DNA from: Deltaproteobacteria bacterium
GTDB lineage: Bacteria; Desulfobacterota; Syntrophorhabdia; Syntrophorhabdales; Syntrophorhabdaceae
Direction: 5' to 3'
Assembly: GCA_022711595.1 (NCBI GenBank)
Contig: JAKLET010000005.1
Span: forward strand, 62,001 to 126,000
DNA: 64,000 nucleotides
The translations under genes and the position numbers were made by a program. Below, piece after piece: positions 62,955 to 64,000 of the stretch. Each line of letters opens with the position of its first letter. The first letter of the stretch is position 1. The notes under the pieces were generated by a model that saw only the letters and a list, made by a program, of their open reading frames with translations, had not been told where the DNA came from and searched no databases.

Positions 62955-64000
62955 CACGGATCTCCTCTATCGCATCCCCCAGCCCTGTCAGAAGGTCAAG
63001 GGCAAGAAGGTCCATGTCTGAATGGTCCTGAACCCATGTGTCCGCCATGTAGCCATGGAGATATGTCCCGAGAAGCACTGCCTCCGTAAGGGTATAACCC
63101 TGTGAGGCAAGGCCTCCGATAAAACCGGTGAGTATGTCGCCGCTCCCGCCTTTCGCAAGCGACGGGTTGCCCGTGGGGTTTATGAACATCTGACCGTCTG
63201 TTGTGCAAAGGATACTCCCGGCCCCCTTGAGAAGGAGGTTGATCTTGCACTCACCGGTAAAAGCGGCGGCTGTCTCTATCCTGTTTTCGTTGATCTCCCC
63301 CGGGGTCTTGCCGATGAGCCTTGCAAGTTCTCCCGGGTGAGGCGTGAGGACCGCCGTCCTCTTTGCTTTTTTGAAAATGGCCGTATGCCCTGCGAATGCG
63401 TTGATGCCATCCGCGTCGATGACGAAGGGCCTGTCTATCTCCCGGTATATCCTTCTTGCCAGTTTCATGGTCTCTTCGTCCTGGGAGAGCCCGGGGCCCA
63501 TTATCACCACATCCTTGTCTTCGATGAAAGAAGCTATCTCCCCGAAGGAGCCGGCGTTGAAAAAACCCCTGCCGTTGTCCTTCACCGGATATGTCATGAC
63601 CTCTGTCGTCTTTGCCTCCAGGATGGGATTCAACGTCTCCGGCGTTATAAGGGTGACAAGGCCCGCCCCGATCTTGAGCGCCGCGAGCGACGCCATGTGG
63701 GCCGCGCCTGTCTTGCCTGGTGAGCCCGCTATGACAACGGCGTGACCGAAGGTCCCCTTGTGCGACCATGGCGTGCGCTTTTTCAAAAAGCCCCTTAGCA
63801 TTTCGCCGTCCACAATGTGTCCGTCAAAGCCAACCTTGTCTTCAATAAAAGGCGGGATGGAGATGTCGATGACGGTGAGCCGTCCCGTGTAACCCGCGCC
63901 GGGGTGGAGCACCTGGCCAGGCTTCGGGTACGCATAGGTAAACGTGTGAATTGCGCGCACGGCTGTGCCGAGGGGTGCGCCGGTCCTGCCGTCGATGCCG
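62917..64000 (-). CDS. nnr: bifunctional NAD(P)HX epimerase/dehydratase (partial, N-terminus outside)
   Basis: The frame is open to the window end. At the edge the end of the YjeF_N epimerase domain is visible (GIDGRTGAPLGTAVRA and PKPGQVLHPG). The ADP-dependent dehydratase domain (NnrD) follows, with HKGTFGHAVVIAGSPGKTGAA, MGPGLSQ, VIDADGINAFAG, LTPHPGELARL and GNPSLAKGGSGDILTGFIGG. It repairs hydrated NADH and NADPH. It is followed by tsaE, a neighbour pair seen in many bacteria. Confidence 0.93.
   Translation of the reverse strand, partial: GIDGRTGAPLGTAVRAIHTFTYAYPKPGQVLHPGAGYTGRLTVIDISIPPFIEDKVGFDGHIVDGEMLRGFLKKRTPWSHKGTFGHAVVIAGSPGKTGAAHMASLAALKIGAGLVTLITPETLNPILEAKTTEVMTYPVKDNGRGFFNAGSFGEIASFIEDKDVVIMGPGLSQDEETMKLARRIYREIDRPFVIDADGINAFAGHTAIFKKAKRTAVLTPHPGELARLIGKTPGEINENRIETAAAFTGECKINLLLKGAGSILCTTDGQMFINPTGNPSLAKGGSGDILTGFIGGLASQGYTLTEAVLLGTYLHGYMADTWVQDHSDMDLLALDLLTGLGDAIEEIRDGTDRIYIERSL

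Overview
The window reads as about 64 kb of chromosome from a strictly anaerobic Gram-negative bacterium of the deltaproteobacterial / Desulfobacterota kind, possibly a syntroph or fermenter of organic acids. That assignment is inference. It rests on a tungsten-type aldehyde ferredoxin oxidoreductase, a fused NADH-dependent ferredoxin:NADP oxidoreductase (NfnAB), a kinase with a [FeFe]-hydrogenase-like sensor, CoA-transferase and CoA-acylating dehydrogenase genes, and many PAS histidine kinases. No rRNA, tRNA, CRISPR array, prophage or insertion sequence was seen. About 60 genes are supported, most on the minus strand from 8 kb onward.

Layout. 0-8.3 kb (+): the end of an NtrC-type regulator, then two micro membrane ORFs, kdpA, kdpB, kdpC, a short KdpD without a kinase domain, and a separate membrane histidine kinase. 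This is a high-affinity K+ uptake operon with an unusual, possibly sigma-54-linked control system. 8.3-18 kb (-): a hotdog thioesterase, rlmN, two tandem FecR-domain secreted proteins, a B12/radical SAM protein, a small membrane protein and a GAF-PAS-PAS-GGDEF diguanylate cyclase. 18.2-19.3 kb (+): a 34-codon leader ORF coupled to an unrecognised 308-residue protein. 19.6-27.2 kb (-): the redox block, made of an ArsR repressor with a membrane polyferredoxin, then a hydrogenase-like sensor kinase, a lone receiver, a receiver-kinase and NfnAB.

27.4-34.8 kb is mixed: flavin reductase, orphan cheD, AOR with an unknown partner, TerC with a dodecin-like protein, a PilZ protein, a GlcG-type protein and a ferritin-like protein. 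34.8-41.9 kb (-): methylmalonate-semialdehyde dehydrogenase, a GntR regulator and a complete Liv-type ABC importer, with similar AT-rich inverted repeats before the importer and before the regulator. 41.9-53 kb: LysE exporter, PLD nuclease, FtcD, TauE, a CoA-transferase with a C-terminal extension, a methyltransferase, a PAS-LuxR regulator, a ThiF/MoaD pair, an RsbW-like protein, HflX and a NusG paralogue. 53.2-57.4 kb (+): a MacB-like efflux operon. 57.6-64 kb (-): a hybrid kinase, then a biosynthetic string reading nnr-tsaE, lysC, cimA and a free-standing LeuA-type regulatory domain.

The main unexplained signals are: a dispersed family of degenerate 8-9 bp periodic repeats that mostly sit just 3' of minus-strand genes; the hydrogenase-like sensor with altered H-cluster motifs next to a two-protein phosphorelay and NfnAB; the coupled leader ORF and unknown protein at 18.3 kb; and the stand-alone LeuA regulatory domain behind cimA.
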